Source: Clostridia bacterium (GTDB lineage: Bacteria; Bacillota_A; Clostridia; Oscillospirales; CAG-272). Taken from it: 15,516 nt of DNA. How positions within the stretch are numbered: position 1 is the stretch's first letter; each line of letters begins with the position of its first letter. A model generated the notes under the pieces. It saw only the letters and a list, made by a program, of their open reading frames with translations, ran no database searches and was not told the origin of the DNA. The position numbers and the translations under genes were made by a program. The DNA lies in the NCBI GenBank assembly GCA_017626655.1, contig JAGAIH010000475.1, positions 1 through 15,516 on the forward strand, read 5' to 3'. Positions 5,607 through 12,345 of the stretch are shown here, one piece after another.

Positions 5607-7319
5607 TCATTTCCGATAGAAGCTGTTCCCGCCGATGAACTCCCGCACCACGCTGGTGGGGGGGATCTCGTCGTCCGCGTCGGCCTCGTGGATAAAGTTG
5701 AGGATCTTGACCATGGCGCGGACACGGCTATAGCAGGGCTCCGAGGGCTCGATGGCCAGGAGCAGGGGGAAGATGTGGCGCTTCAGCACCGCCAGCTCGT
5801 AGAGGGTGGAGCTGTTGAAGATGACGTCGGCGTTCTCCTGGAAGGGGTAGATCCACCGCTCCTCGCCGCGGCGCACCGAATCCCACATAGCCAAGGTCTG
5901 CTGGACCGAGGACCCGCGGGTCATGTAGTCCCGCACGACACGGCGGAGAAGACGGAGGTAGCTACAGGGGATACGGCTGTGGAGGTCCAGGTTCAGGGGC
6001 ATGAGGGGAGAGACGTAGACGCGGAAGACCAGCCTGGGATCCAGATCCTCGGGCAGGAGGGCGGGGTTGAGACCGTGGAGGCCTTCCACGATAATGACCG
6101 AATTCTCGGAGAGCCTCATGCGGTGGCCCACCCACTCCCGCTTGCCCTCCTTGAAGTTGAAGCGGGGGATCTCCACCTCCTCGCCGTCCATGAGGGCGCG
6201 GAGATGGCGGCCGAAGAGGTCGGTGTCGATGGTGTTGATATGCTCCAGATCCACGCTGCCGTCGGGGGCCGCAGGGATGCGGTCACGGTCGATGTAGTAA
6301 TCGTCCAGGCTCATGAGGATGGGGAGCTTGCCGTGGACCCGCAGTTGGGTGGCCAGGCGGTTGGCCGAGGTGGTCTTGCCCGAGGAGCTGGGGCCCGCCA
6401 GCAGTACCGTCCGCGCCCCGCGCTCGCAGATCATATCCGCGATCTGGGAGAACCGCTTTTCGTGGAGGGCCTCGTTGACCCGGATCAGCTCTCGCAGGCC
6501 TTGGCTTCCGGGGGAGTCGGTCAGCTCGTTGAGGTCGGCCACCGTCTCGCACCGCATGAGCTCGCCCCAGCGCTTGCCCTCGGTGTAGACCTGGAAGAAG
6601 TTGGGCTGCTCACGGAACTCGGATACCCGATCGGGGTCGGCGGCGTCGGGGTAGACGAAGATGAAGCCCTCGGGGGCGGGGAGGATATCGAAGGAGCGGA
6701 GGTAGCCCGTGGAGGGGGCCATCTCGCCGTGGTAGTATTCCATGAAGTCGCCGTTCTCGTAGACGTCCAGGGTCTCCTTTTGGCGGTAGGCGAAGAGCCG
6801 CGCCTTGTCGGTCTGGCCCTGGGCGGCGTAGTAGGCGATGGCCTCGGCGGTGGGGATACGGCGGCGGCGCAGGAGGAAGTTTTCTCCCACGATGCGGTCC
6901 ACCTCCCCGCGCAGAGCGGCCGTGTCGAAGCGCTCTACCCCTGTGACACGGACGTACATCCCCGTCCCCAGGGTGCAGGTCATCTTGGCGGTAGCGGCGG
7001 GCCAAAGGCGGCGGATGGCCAGGAACAGCACGAACTGGGCGGTGCGGGTGTAGGCGTCCAGGCCGTCGTGGTCGGTGTAGTACAGGAGCTTCACCACCCC
7101 GCCCGAGGCGGCCATGGCCTTGCGGACCGAGGAGCGGTCGGGGGTAAGATCCTTCTGCCGCAAGGGGATATAGTTGAGGGTAAAGATGCGCCCCGCGATG
7201 CGGGCGGCGATGGGGTCTGTGGAGAGCTTCCCGTGGATGAGTCCCAGCTCTCCCAGCATATCGAACAGGGACTGCTCGGGCTTCGGAATGATTTCGTAAC
7301 CGTCGATCAAAAGCTTCAT
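5607..7319 (-). CDS. Nucleoside kinase (uridine kinase/phosphoribulokinase family) with N-terminal tRNA-synthetase-like domain
   Basis: 570 residues, ATG at 7319 behind AAAGGAG. The C-terminal half is a P-loop kinase of the uridine kinase/phosphoribulokinase family: Walker A GPSSSGKT at 309-316, SLDDYYIDR (337-345) with the usual Asp pair, EHINTIDTDLF (359-369), and the late strand VIIVEGLHGLNP (408-419). The N-terminal part (about 50-210) corresponds to the threonyl-tRNA-synthetase second-additional-domain module that this bacterial family carries. The editing zinc motif HxxxH is absent; the matching helix reads YTRTAQFVLFLAIRRLWP. Relatives are annotated as nucleoside or uridine kinases, which would phosphorylate a salvaged nucleoside in the cytoplasm; the true substrate is not settled by sequence. 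Its expression probably depends on a leader terminator at 7342-7376. Confidence 0.85.
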   Translation of the reverse strand: MKLLIDGYEIIPKPEQSLFDMLGELGLIHGKLSTDPIAARIAGRIFTLNYIPLRQKDLTPDRSSVRKAMAASGGVVKLLYYTDHDGLDAYTRTAQFVLFLAIRRLWPAATAKMTCTLGTGMYVRVTGVERFDTAALRGEVDRIVGENFLLRRRRIPTAEAIAYYAAQGQTDKARLFAYRQKETLDVYENGDFMEYYHGEMAPSTGYLRSFDILPAPEGFIFVYPDAADPDRVSEFREQPNFFQVYTEGKRWGELMRCETVADLNELTDSPGSQGLRELIRVNEALHEKRFSQIADMICERGARTVLLAGPSSSGKTTSANRLATQLRVHGKLPILMSLDDYYIDRDRIPAAPDGSVDLEHINTIDTDLFGRHLRALMDGEEVEIPRFNFKEGKREWVGHRMRLSENSVIIVEGLHGLNPALLPEDLDPRLVFRVYVSPLMPLNLDLHSRIPCSYLRLLRRVVRDYMTRGSSVQQTLAMWDSVRRGEERWIYPFQENADVIFNSSTLYELAVLKRHIFPLLLAIEPSEPCYSRVRAMVKILNFIHEADADDEIPPTSVVREFIGGNSFYRK

Positions 7320-7341
7320 ATGTGGTCTCCTTTCCTATAAC

Positions 7342-7376
7342 AAAAAACGACTACGCGGCAAAAAGACCGGTAGTCG
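7342..7376 (-). terminator. Leader terminator (attenuator candidate) before the nucleoside kinase
   Basis: On the minus strand CGACTACCGG (7367-7376) pairs with CCGCGTAGTCG (7348-7358, one bulged base) around the loop TCTTTTTG, followed by six T (7342-7347). It lies downstream of the kinase promoter and 22 nt before its start codon. Read on the plus strand it lacks a T tract, so it is oriented toward the kinase gene. Confidence 0.8.
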
Positions 7377-7402
7377 ACCATTCAGCGGTGGTTTGTAGAA
7401 AC

Positions 7403-7420
7403 GCTTGCCCTTTTGCAAGC
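7403..7420 (-). promoter_or_regulatory. Second leader hairpin of the nucleoside kinase mRNA
   Basis: Minus strand GCTTGC, loop AAAAGG, GCAAGC. The loop can pair with CTTTTT in the loop of the downstream terminator hairpin (one G-U pair), a possible kissing contact. Confidence 0.5.
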
Positions 7421-7448
7421 TTATACCATGATATGTATTCGTATGCGT

Positions 7449-7462
7449 CCGTGTTCCCACGG
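7449..7462 (-). promoter_or_regulatory. 5'-end hairpin of the nucleoside kinase mRNA
   Basis: Minus strand CCGTG-GGAA-CACGG, a five-pair stem with a GNRA-type tetraloop. It starts about 8 nt after the -10 box, so it would form the very 5' end of the transcript, where such hairpins can stabilise mRNA. Confidence 0.5.
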
Positions 7463-7469
7463 TAGTATC

Positions 7470-7498
7470 AGTATAGCATATTTTTCTTTTTTTGTCAA
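7470..7498 (-). promoter_or_regulatory. Promoter of the nucleoside kinase gene
   Basis: Minus strand: consensus -35 TTGACA (7493-7498), 17-nt A-rich spacer, -10 TATACT (7470-7475) with TGC in front. This predicts a leader of about 140 nt before the ATG. Confidence 0.85.
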
Positions 7499-7526
7499 CC
7501 CCCGCCCCCAAAAGCGCTTGCGGTCA

Positions 7527-7555
7527 TTGACAAAGCGCCGAAACTGTGGTATAAT
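7527..7555 (+). promoter_or_regulatory. Promoter of the mannose-6-phosphate isomerase gene
   Basis: Plus strand: consensus -35 TTGACA (7527-7532), 17-nt spacer, -10 TATAAT (7550-7555). It is 37 nt upstream of the ATG, back to back with the kinase promoter. Confidence 0.85.
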
Positions 7556-7592
7556 GCGACCAGAAAAACCCATCCGAGAAAGGAACCTGACC

Positions 7593-8546
7593 ATGACCCA
7601 TCTTTCTCCCGTCAAGCTCTCCCCCGCCTTCAAGGACTACCTCTGGGGCGGCGAGCGGCTGAAGACCGAATTCAACAAGCGCACCGACATGACCCCCCTG
7701 GCCGAGAGCTGGGAGCTGTCCGCCCACAAGGACGGCCAGAGCGTCGTCACCACGGGCGACCATGCGGGTCTGACGCTCACTGACTACATCGATGCCATTG
7801 GCAAGGAGGCTCTGGGCACCGCCTGTGAAAAGTACGATTACTTCCCTCTCCTCATCAAGCTCATCGACGCCAAGGGAGACCTGTCGGTGCAGGTCCATCC
7901 CTCCGACGAGTACGCTCTGGAGCATGAGGGGGAGTACGGCAAGACCGAGATGTGGTACATCCTGGACTGCGACGAGGGCGCGGCCCTCTACTACGGCTTC
8001 GCCCGGGATACCACCCGCGAAGAGTATGAGACCGCCATCAAGGAGGGTCGACTGACCGACATTCTCAACCGCGTGCCCGTCAAGCGCGGCGACGTCTTCT
8101 TCATCCCCGCCGGCACCGTCCACGCCATCGGCGCGGGCATCCTCATCTGCGAGATCCAGCAGAACTCCAACACCACCTATCGCGTCTACGACTACAACCG
8201 CAGAGACAAGAACGGTAACCTCCGCCCCCTCCACGTGGAGAAGGCGCTGGCGGTTTCGGATCTCCGCAAGTCTCCCGCTCTCCCCGAGATCCCCGATGGG
8301 GCTGACGTATTGCTGGCCGAGTGCGGCTACTTCGAGGTGCGCCGTCTGCGCTTTACGGGTGAAGGCACCGTCACCGCCAGCGGTGAGAGCTTCACCGCTC
8401 TGACCGTCACCGAGGGCGAGGGTACCCTCGTGTACGATGGCGGCGAGCTGGGCTTTACCAAGGGCGACACGCTCTTTGTTCCCGCGCAGGAAACCTCCTT
8501 TGCGGTCAAGGGCAATTGCGAGATGATCCTGTCGAGAGCCAAGTAA
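7593..8546 (+). CDS. manA: Mannose-6-phosphate isomerase, class I
   Basis: 317 residues, ATG at 7593 after AGAAAGGAA. Type I phosphomannose isomerase (cupin, zinc metalloenzyme) interconverts mannose 6-phosphate and fructose 6-phosphate in the cytoplasm. The zinc ligands are all visible: Gln100 and His102 in SVQVHPSDEYA, Glu119 in GKTEMWYIL, and His177 in FIPAGTVHAIGAG. The substrate-binding signature EIQQNSNTTYRVYDYNR follows at 187-203, then PLHVEKAL at 212-219. The length matches the short Firmicute form, and the region after about 240 is the second cupin-like domain. It is the first gene after a strong promoter and is followed 153 nt later by a ROK sugar kinase. The two could act in sequence: sugar phosphorylation, then isomerisation into glycolysis. 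Confidence 0.95.
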   Translation: MTHLSPVKLSPAFKDYLWGGERLKTEFNKRTDMTPLAESWELSAHKDGQSVVTTGDHAGLTLTDYIDAIGKEALGTACEKYDYFPLLIKLIDAKGDLSVQVHPSDEYALEHEGEYGKTEMWYILDCDEGAALYYGFARDTTREEYETAIKEGRLTDILNRVPVKRGDVFFIPAGTVHAIGAGILICEIQQNSNTTYRVYDYNRRDKNGNLRPLHVEKALAVSDLRKSPALPEIPDGADVLLAECGYFEVRRLRFTGEGTVTASGESFTALTVTEGEGTLVYDGGELGFTKGDTLFVPAQETSFAVKGNCEMILSRAK

Positions 8547-8584
8547 ATCAACCATATCGGGAAAGGCTTGAGATACACGATCCA

Positions 8585-8600
8585 GCCGAGCGGGCTCGGC
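8585..8600 (+). repeat. Compact GC-rich hairpin after manA
   Basis: GCCGAG (8585-8590), loop CGGG, CTCGGC (8595-8600). It follows the manA stop by 38 nt and has no T tract, so it is probably not a terminator. It abuts the GATACAAGA repeat directly and may be part of the same element. Confidence 0.45.
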
Positions 8601-8671
8601 AGATACAAGATACAAGATAAAAACGCCTCACGTCTCTATCTTGTATCTCGTATCTTGTATCTTTGTATCTT
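8601..8671 (+). repeat. GATACAAGA repeats forming a 19-bp hairpin between manA and the ROK kinase gene
   Basis: The left arm (8601-8619) holds two overlapping GATACAAGA units. The right arm (8637-8655) is its inverted copy with 18 of 19 positions paired around a 17-nt loop, and further TATCTTGTATC-type units continue to about 8671. No gene is present. It is preceded by a GC-rich hairpin at 8585-8600. It looks like a dispersed intergenic repeat. Confidence 0.75.
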
Positions 8672-8699
8672 ACCGACCCACAGAAAAGGAGAAACAGTT

Positions 8700-9653
8700 A
8701 TGTATTATATCGGTATCGATCTGGGCGGCACCAACATCGCCATCGGTCTGGTGGACGAGGCGGGCAGGATCCTGCACAGCGACAGCGTCCCCACCCTCAA
8801 GGAGCGCCACTGGAGCGAGATCATCCGCGACATGGCAGAGCTGTCCAAAAAAGTAGTGGCCGACGCAGGCCACACCCTGGAGGAGGTGGCCGCCGTGGGC
8901 ATCGGCTGTCCCGGCACCATTGACAAGGCGAACGGCGTGGTGGTCTACTCCAACAACATCGTCATGGACCACGTCCCCATGGCCGAGGAGTTCCGTAAGC
9001 ACATCGACCTGCCCGTCTTTCTGGAGAACGACGCCAACGCCGCCGCCCTGGGCGAGTACGCCGTCTACGGCGAGGGCGCGGACAGCTTCGTCTTCATGAC
9101 CCTGGGCACGGGTGTTGGGGGCGGTATCATCCTGAACGGCAAGGTCTGGTCGGGCTTCAACGGTGCGGGTGCCGAGATCGGTCACCAGACCCTGGTCTTC
9201 GGCGGTGAGCCCTGCACCTGCGGCCGCCGCGGCTGTCTGGAGGCCTACGCCTCGGTGACGGCGCTCATCAACCAGACCAAGGCCGCCATGGAGGCCCATC
9301 CCGAGTCCATGATGAACGACTACGCCGCCAAGCACGGCAAGGTCAACGGCCGCACCTCCTTTGAGTGCGCCAGGGCCGGGGATCCCGCCGCCATCGCCGT
9401 CCGCGACCGCTACATCGAGTACGTGGCCGAGGGCATCTGCTCCATCGTCAACATCCTCCAGCCCGAGATCCTCTCCATCGGCGGCGGCATCAGCCGCGAG
9501 GGGGAGACCCTTCTCGCGCCCATCAAGGAGTATTTCGCCCACAACGACTACAACAAGCACATGGCCAAGACCGATATCCGTATCGCCAAGCTGTTTGGGG
9601 ACGCGGGGATCGTGGGAGCGGCTAAGACTGCGGAGGCGGGGATGGCGGAGTGA
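8700..9653 (+). CDS. ROK family sugar kinase (glucokinase-like)
   Basis: 317 residues, ATG at 8700 after AAAAGGAG; longer frames start inside the repeat and are rejected. ROK motifs are complete: phosphate-binding IGIDLGGTNIAIG at 4-16, LENDANAAALGEY (108-120) with catalytic Asp111, TLGTGVGGGIIL (134-145), and the zinc-binding GHQTLVFGGEPCTCGRRGCLE (His162, Cys172, Cys174, Cys179). ATP-dependent phosphorylation of a hexose (glucose, possibly mannose or fructose) in the cytoplasm is expected. Glucokinase is the usual annotation for this Firmicute branch, but proximity to manA leaves mannokinase or fructokinase open. There is no helix-turn-helix domain, so it is a kinase and not a ROK repressor. 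I see no promoter of its own, so it is probably co-transcribed with manA and ends at the terminator at 9671-9713. Confidence 0.9.
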   Translation: MYYIGIDLGGTNIAIGLVDEAGRILHSDSVPTLKERHWSEIIRDMAELSKKVVADAGHTLEEVAAVGIGCPGTIDKANGVVVYSNNIVMDHVPMAEEFRKHIDLPVFLENDANAAALGEYAVYGEGADSFVFMTLGTGVGGGIILNGKVWSGFNGAGAEIGHQTLVFGGEPCTCGRRGCLEAYASVTALINQTKAAMEAHPESMMNDYAAKHGKVNGRTSFECARAGDPAAIAVRDRYIEYVAEGICSIVNILQPEILSIGGGISREGETLLAPIKEYFAHNDYNKHMAKTDIRIAKLFGDAGIVGAAKTAEAGMAE

Positions 9654-9670
9654 TCCTCTGTTCCTGAATA

Positions 9671-9713
9671 GAAAGAACGCTACGGTTGGATGGCCGTAGC
9701 GTTCTTTCTTTTT
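9671..9713 (+). terminator. Strong intrinsic terminator after the ROK kinase
   Basis: GAAAGAACGCTACGG (9671-9685) pairs perfectly with CCGTAGCGTTCTTTC (9694-9708) across an 8-nt loop, followed by TTTTT. It lies between the convergent ROK kinase and livF genes and may stop transcription from both sides, although the T tract favours the plus strand. Confidence 0.9.
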
Positions 9714-9720
9714 GTTCAGA

Positions 9721-10431
9721 TCAACCGCCGAGATAAGCCTTCTTGACCATCTCGCTGGCCGCCAGCTCGGCGCCGGTGCCCGACAGGACGATGCTGCCGT
9801 TCTCCAGCACGTAGGCGCGGTCCGAGATCGCCAGGGACTTGCCCGCGTTCTGCTCCACCAGAAGGACGGTGGTGCCGTCGCGGTTGATGTCCTTGATGAT
9901 CTCGAAGACCTGATCCACCAGCAGGGGAGACAGACCCATGGAGGGCTCGTCCAGCATGAGGAGCTTGGGGTGGCTCATGATGGCGCGGCCCATGGCCAGC
10001 ATCTGCTGCTCGCCGCCCGACAGGGTCCCCGCGATCTGGTTCTTACGCTCGTGGAGACGGGGGAAGCGGGTGTAGATGGCGTCCAGATCGTTCTTGAAGC
10101 CCGACTTGTCCTTGATGGAGTAGGCGCCCATGAGCAGGTTCTCATAGACCGTCAGCTCCTGGAAAATGCGTCTGCCCTCGGGGACCTGGGTCATGCCCAG
10201 GTGGACGATCTTGTGGCAGGGGGTCTTGGTGATGTCACGGCCGTCGAAGGTGATGCTGCCGCCCCGCTTGGGGATGAGTCCCACCACGCTCTGCATGGTG
10301 GTGGTCTTGCCCGCGCCGTTGGCGCCGATCAGGGTGACGATCTCCCCCTGATTGACCTCAAAGCTGATGCCCTTGAGGGCGCAGATCACGCCGTAGTAAA
10401 CTTCCAGATTCTTAACTTCCAGCATTGCCAT
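9721..10431 (-). CDS. livF: Branched-chain amino-acid ABC transporter ATP-binding protein LivF
   Basis: 236 residues. ABC ATPase of the LivF type: Walker A GANGAGKT (36-43), Q-loop Gln82 in TQVPEGRRIF (the EGR motif typical of LivF), signature LSGGEQQMLAMGRA (137-150), Walker B LLMLDEP (157-163) and the LivF-type switch VEQNA (192-196). It would pair with LivG as the nucleotide-binding dimer on the cytoplasmic face of the LivH-LivM channel. Start at 10431 is supported by GGAGGG, which overlaps the end of livG; Met3 is an alternative start. It is the last gene of the operon, 4 nt after livG, and its stop is close to the terminator at 9671-9713. Confidence 0.95.
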   Translation of the reverse strand: MAMLEVKNLEVYYGVICALKGISFEVNQGEIVTLIGANGAGKTTTMQSVVGLIPKRGGSITFDGRDITKTPCHKIVHLGMTQVPEGRRIFQELTVYENLLMGAYSIKDKSGFKNDLDAIYTRFPRLHERKNQIAGTLSGGEQQMLAMGRAIMSHPKLLMLDEPSMGLSPLLVDQVFEIIKDINRDGTTVLLVEQNAGKSLAISDRAYVLENGSIVLSGTGAELAASEMVKKAYLGG

Positions 10432-10435
10432 GGTC

Positions 10436-11206
10436 TTACCCTCCGATATAGGCCTTGATGACCTCGGGGTCGTTCAAGGCGGTCTTGGTGTCGCCCTCGG
10501 CCAGGACGGTACCGAAATTCAGCACCGTGATCTCGTCGCAGAGCCCCGCCACGAACTTCATGTCATGCTCGATGAGCAGGATGGTCATGTCGAAGTTGTC
10601 GCGGATGAAGCGGATGGTCTTGACCAGATCCTCGGTCTCGTGGGGGTTCATGCCCGCCGCGGGCTCGTCCAAAAGCAGGAGCTTGGGGTTGGTGGCCAGG
10701 GCGCGGGCGATCTCCAGCTTTCTCTGCTTACCGTAGGGCAGATTGCAGGCCAGATTGTTGCGCTCCTCCTCCAGGTCGAAGATGCGGAGAAGCTCTTTCG
10801 CTCTCTCCCGCATGGCCTTCTCCACCTTGAAGTGGCGGGGCAGGCGGAGGATGGTCTCCAGGACCGAGCATTTGAACTCGGGCTGATCGTGGAGTCCCAC
10901 CATGACGTTGCGTACCACGGTCATGTTGTTGAACAAACGGATGTTCTGGAAGGTACGGGCGATGCCCTTGTGGTTGATCTTGTCCTGGGGCAGGCCCTTC
11001 AGCTCCTCGCCATCCAGGTAGAAGGTACCGGCGGTGGGCTTGTAGACCCCCGTCAGGAGGTTGAAGACCGTGGTCTTACCCGCGCCGTTGGGGCCGATGA
11101 GACCGTAGATCTGATTCTTTTTGATGCGAATATTGACGTTCTGGGCGGCCTTCAGACCACCGAAGGAGATACCCAGGTCCTTGGTTTCGAGAATATAGTC
11201 AGCCAT
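10436..11206 (-). CDS. livG: Branched-chain amino-acid ABC transporter ATP-binding protein LivG
   Basis: 256 residues. ABC ATPase of the LivG type: Walker A GPNGAGKT (38-45), Q-loop Gln87 in ARTFQNIRLF, the LivG-specific signature LPYGKQRKLEIARAL (156-170), Walker B LLLLDEP (176-182) followed by AAGMNP, and the switch His214 in LIEHDM. The insertion around 105-130 between Q-loop and signature is normal for LivG. Its start overlaps the TGA of livM by one base (TGATG), with GGAGGGG inside the livM end, indicating coupled translation. It works with LivF to energise the importer. Confidence 0.95.
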   Translation of the reverse strand: MADYILETKDLGISFGGLKAAQNVNIRIKKNQIYGLIGPNGAGKTTVFNLLTGVYKPTAGTFYLDGEELKGLPQDKINHKGIARTFQNIRLFNNMTVVRNVMVGLHDQPEFKCSVLETILRLPRHFKVEKAMRERAKELLRIFDLEEERNNLACNLPYGKQRKLEIARALATNPKLLLLDEPAAGMNPHETEDLVKTIRFIRDNFDMTILLIEHDMKFVAGLCDEITVLNFGTVLAEGDTKTALNDPEVIKAYIGG

Positions 11207-12345
11207 CAGTCATCCCCTCCGTTTCCTGTATTGCCCTTGGCCTCGGGGGGCACCACGTCGATAGACAAGACCTCGTTCATCTCGATCTTGGTAGGCACCA
11301 CGTCCCACTTGGCCTCGTCGTCCTTGTGGGTGGCGGGGTCGTGCTTGCGGCGTATGAGCTTCTTCCACAGGACGCTCAGGCTGTAGCGGTCGCGGAAGCT
11401 CTTGAGGGCGGGGGCGTTGTTATAGATCACGATGATAATGAGGATCAGGGCGTAGAGCAGGTTCTGCAGAACCGCCAGGTCTCCCGTCAGCACGGTGGCC
11501 AGCTTGGTGTTGAGGAAGGTGATGAGGGCGGCGGCGACGATGGAGCCGTTGATGCTGCCCATACCGCCCAGCACCACCATGACCAGGATCTCGATGGAGT
11601 AGTTGTAGCCGAACTTGGCGCTCTGGACGGTGTAATTGCTGAAGCTGTACAGCACACCCGCAATGCCCGCGAAGGTGGCGGACAGGGTGAAGGCCAGGAG
11701 CTTGTACTTGGTGACGTTGATACCGCTGGCGCGGGCCGCGATCTCGTTGTCGCGGATGGCGGTGACGGCGCGGCCGTGCTTGGAGCGGATGAAGTTCTGC
11801 ACCACGGCCAGGGTGATCAGCACCAGGACGAAGGCGATGATGAAGAGGTACTTCTTGTCAAAGCGGGGAGTAGGCAGACCCAGGGCGCCGCCGAAGCTCT
11901 CGTCCGAGGTGTTCTGGAACAGGGACTTGACGATCTCGCCGAAGGCCAGGGTCACGATGGCCAGGTAGTCACCGCGCAGACGGAGGGCGGGGATACCGAT
12001 GATGATCCCGCAGACAGCGGCCACACCGCCGCCCACCAGGAGGGCGATGAGGAAGGTCACGATACCGTTGCCCAGAGACTCCTCCAGGAGAGCCGCCACC
12101 TTACCGCCGATGTAGGCACCCACGCACATAAATCCCGCGTGGCCCAGGGAAAGCTCACCGAGGAAGCCCACCACCAAGGACAGGGACACCGCCAGGATGA
12201 TGCTGATGGCGATCTTCTCCAGCAAAAACAGGAGAGAGCTGTCCAGGCGGCCCCCCGTCATGGTGATGACCGACAGGACCACCGTGAGGATGGCGATGAC
12301 GATATAGTTGATATAGTGGTTGAGATTGAATTTCTTGAACATCAT
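11206..12345 (-). CDS. livM: Branched-chain amino-acid ABC transporter permease LivM
   Basis: 379 residues, a polytopic membrane protein with hydrophobic segments from about 11 to 308. Family marks are LSLGHAGFMCVGAYIGG (66-81), the ATPase-contacting loop GRAVTAIRDNEIAARASGI (191-209), and the strongly conserved LVMVVLGGMGSINGSIVAA (254-272). It pairs with LivH to form the membrane channel. The start ATG overlaps the livH TGA (ATGA), followed by a second Met; the ribosome binding site GGAGGGAGAAGG lies within livH. An oddity is the hydrophilic, acidic C-terminal tail of about 50 residues after 330, which has no obvious motif and is longer than in most relatives. Confidence 0.95.
   Translation of the reverse strand: MMFKKFNLNHYINYIVIAILTVVLSVITMTGGRLDSSLLFLLEKIAISIILAVSLSLVVGFLGELSLGHAGFMCVGAYIGGKVAALLEESLGNGIVTFLIALLVGGGVAAVCGIIIGIPALRLRGDYLAIVTLAFGEIVKSLFQNTSDESFGGALGLPTPRFDKKYLFIIAFVLVLITLAVVQNFIRSKHGRAVTAIRDNEIAARASGINVTKYKLLAFTLSATFAGIAGVLYSFSNYTVQSAKFGYNYSIEILVMVVLGGMGSINGSIVAAALITFLNTKLATVLTGDLAVLQNLLYALILIIIVIYNNAPALKSFRDRYSLSVLWKKLIRRKHDPATHKDDEAKWDVVPTKIEMNEVLSIDVVPPEAKGNTGNGGDD

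Noticed and set aside
5247..7340. 697-codon open frame on the plus strand opposite the nucleoside kinase
   Set aside because: It is antisense to a gene with clear P-loop motifs, its sequence is low-complexity Gly/Val/His/Glu typical of the complement of GC-rich codons, and it begins inside the inverted-repeat element.
7320..7462. T-box or PyrR-binding leader before the kinase gene
   Set aside because: No T-box antiterminator sequence (AGGGTGGNACCGCG-like) and no PyrR-type conserved loop is present; only the terminator and generic hairpins are supported.
8601..8671. CRISPR-like array from repeated GATACAAGA units
   Set aside because: Units are 9 nt, overlapping and arranged as an inverted repeat with no regular unique spacers or cas genes.
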